DNA of 6,018 nt from Pseudomonadota bacterium. Its GTDB lineage: Bacteria > Myxococcota > Myxococcia > Myxococcales > Vulgatibacteraceae. The notes under the pieces were generated by a model. The model saw nothing but the letters and a program-made list of their open reading frames with translations, had not been told where the DNA came from and did not search any database. Shown piece by piece: positions 5,855 to 6,018 of the stretch. The DNA lies in NCBI GenBank assembly GCA_023436385.1, contig JAEZJH010000038.1:1-6018 (forward strand). The letters run 5' to 3'. The first letter of the stretch is position 1, and each line of letters begins with the position of its first letter. A program made the translations under genes and the position numbers.

Positions 5855-5883
5855 ATCGAAGCGGAGGGGGGGAGGGCGGTCAA
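5855..5883 (-). promoter_or_regulatory. Predicted promoter of the CapA gene, leaderless type
   Basis: The minus strand has TTGACC (5883-5878, five of six consensus bases), a 17-base pyrimidine-rich spacer and TTCGAT (5860-5855). The -10 ends seven bases before the ATG at 5847, and no Shine-Dalgarno site is present, so the mRNA would start at or beside the start codon. Confidence 0.5.
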
Positions 5884-5959
5884 GCGGGCAAGAGCGGCAC
5901 ACGCCGGCCGGGCGAGCGCTCGATGGAACCGGGCGCGCCGCCGCCCCCATCTTCGCCCG

Positions 5960-6018
5960 ATGACCCTCGCGGAAGAGCTGGGTGCGTTCGCGGCGCGGGT
6001 CGGGCCGGGGGACCAGGG
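5960..6018 (+). CDS. Start of an unidentified gene, cut by the window end
   Basis: An ATG at 5960 opens a frame that reads MTLAEELGAFAARVGPGDQ and leaves the window. Sixteen of the 18 codons after the ATG end in G or C, matching the real genes here. A competing frame from an ATG at 5923 is proline-rich and lacks that bias. The opening resembles the N-terminus of MmgE/PrpD-type proteins (short helix with LAxFAxxL), but 19 residues cannot establish it. There is no Shine-Dalgarno site. A weak -10-like CATCTT (5948-5953) ends six bases before the ATG, so this gene too might be leaderless. It is divergent from the CapA gene, with 112 bases between their starts. Confidence 0.55.
   Translation, partial: MTLAEELGAFAARVGPGDQ

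Noticed and set aside
5913..5922. Palindrome CGAGCGCTCG between the CapA gene and the last gene, considered as an operator
   Set aside because: Ten-base palindromes are expected several times by chance in a GC-rich window this size, and it is not repeated elsewhere at a promoter.
4493..5950. A minus-strand open frame of 485 codons across the CapA gene
   Set aside because: It reads the CapA gene in another frame, is low-complexity, and lacks the CapA motifs seen in the true frame.
5923..6018. Alternative plus-strand start ATG at 5923
   Set aside because: Its frame is proline/glycine-rich with poor third-position GC, unlike the frame from 5960.

Overview
The window is very GC-rich, and its coding frames have almost exclusively G or C in third codon positions. 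This explains why long open frames appear on the non-coding strands. Gene content points to a Gram-negative chromosome: a DUF3413/YejM-type inner-membrane sulfatase-fold protein, a SEC-C-tailed methionine aminopeptidase, an ABC-F ATPase and a CapA-type exported protein. GC content and gene style suggest a myxobacterium or relative (Myxococcota, former Deltaproteobacteria). That placement is inference; there is no rRNA or other marker here. I see no mobile element, CRISPR array, tRNA or phage gene.

Layout. Positions 1-282 (minus) hold the first 94 codons of an ABC-F ATPase. It is preceded by about 240 bases without a convincing gene, which contain its Shine-Dalgarno site, a possible long leader and the hairpin that follows map. 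Positions 526-1518 (minus) are map, a type I methionine aminopeptidase with an N-terminal zinc-binding SEC-C motif. Map is divergent from a two-gene plus-strand unit: a 108-residue hypothetical protein (1625-1951) and, 30 bases later, a 616-residue membrane protein (1982-3832) with five N-terminal helices and a sulfatase/LtaS-fold domain. After a hairpin and a new promoter comes a six-helix membrane protein with YdjM-like histidine and aspartate motifs (3961-4650). It converges on an exported CapA-family protein (4675-5847, minus), and a 10-bp hairpin covers the convergent stop region. The last 59 bases (from 5960) open a plus-strand gene that runs off the window.

Functionally this looks like a housekeeping and cell-envelope neighbourhood rather than an accessory island. 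Map removes initiator methionine, the ABC-F protein probably acts on ribosomes, and three products sit in or beyond the inner membrane. The clearest regulatory signal is that map, the 108-residue gene and capA each have promoter-like hexamers whose -10 ends only 7-8 bases before the start codon, so their mRNAs may be leaderless. The 616-residue gene, the six-helix gene and the ABC-F gene instead have good Shine-Dalgarno sites. I found no strong candidate for a wholly new multi-gene system; the most open questions are the 108/616-residue pair and the YdjM-like protein.
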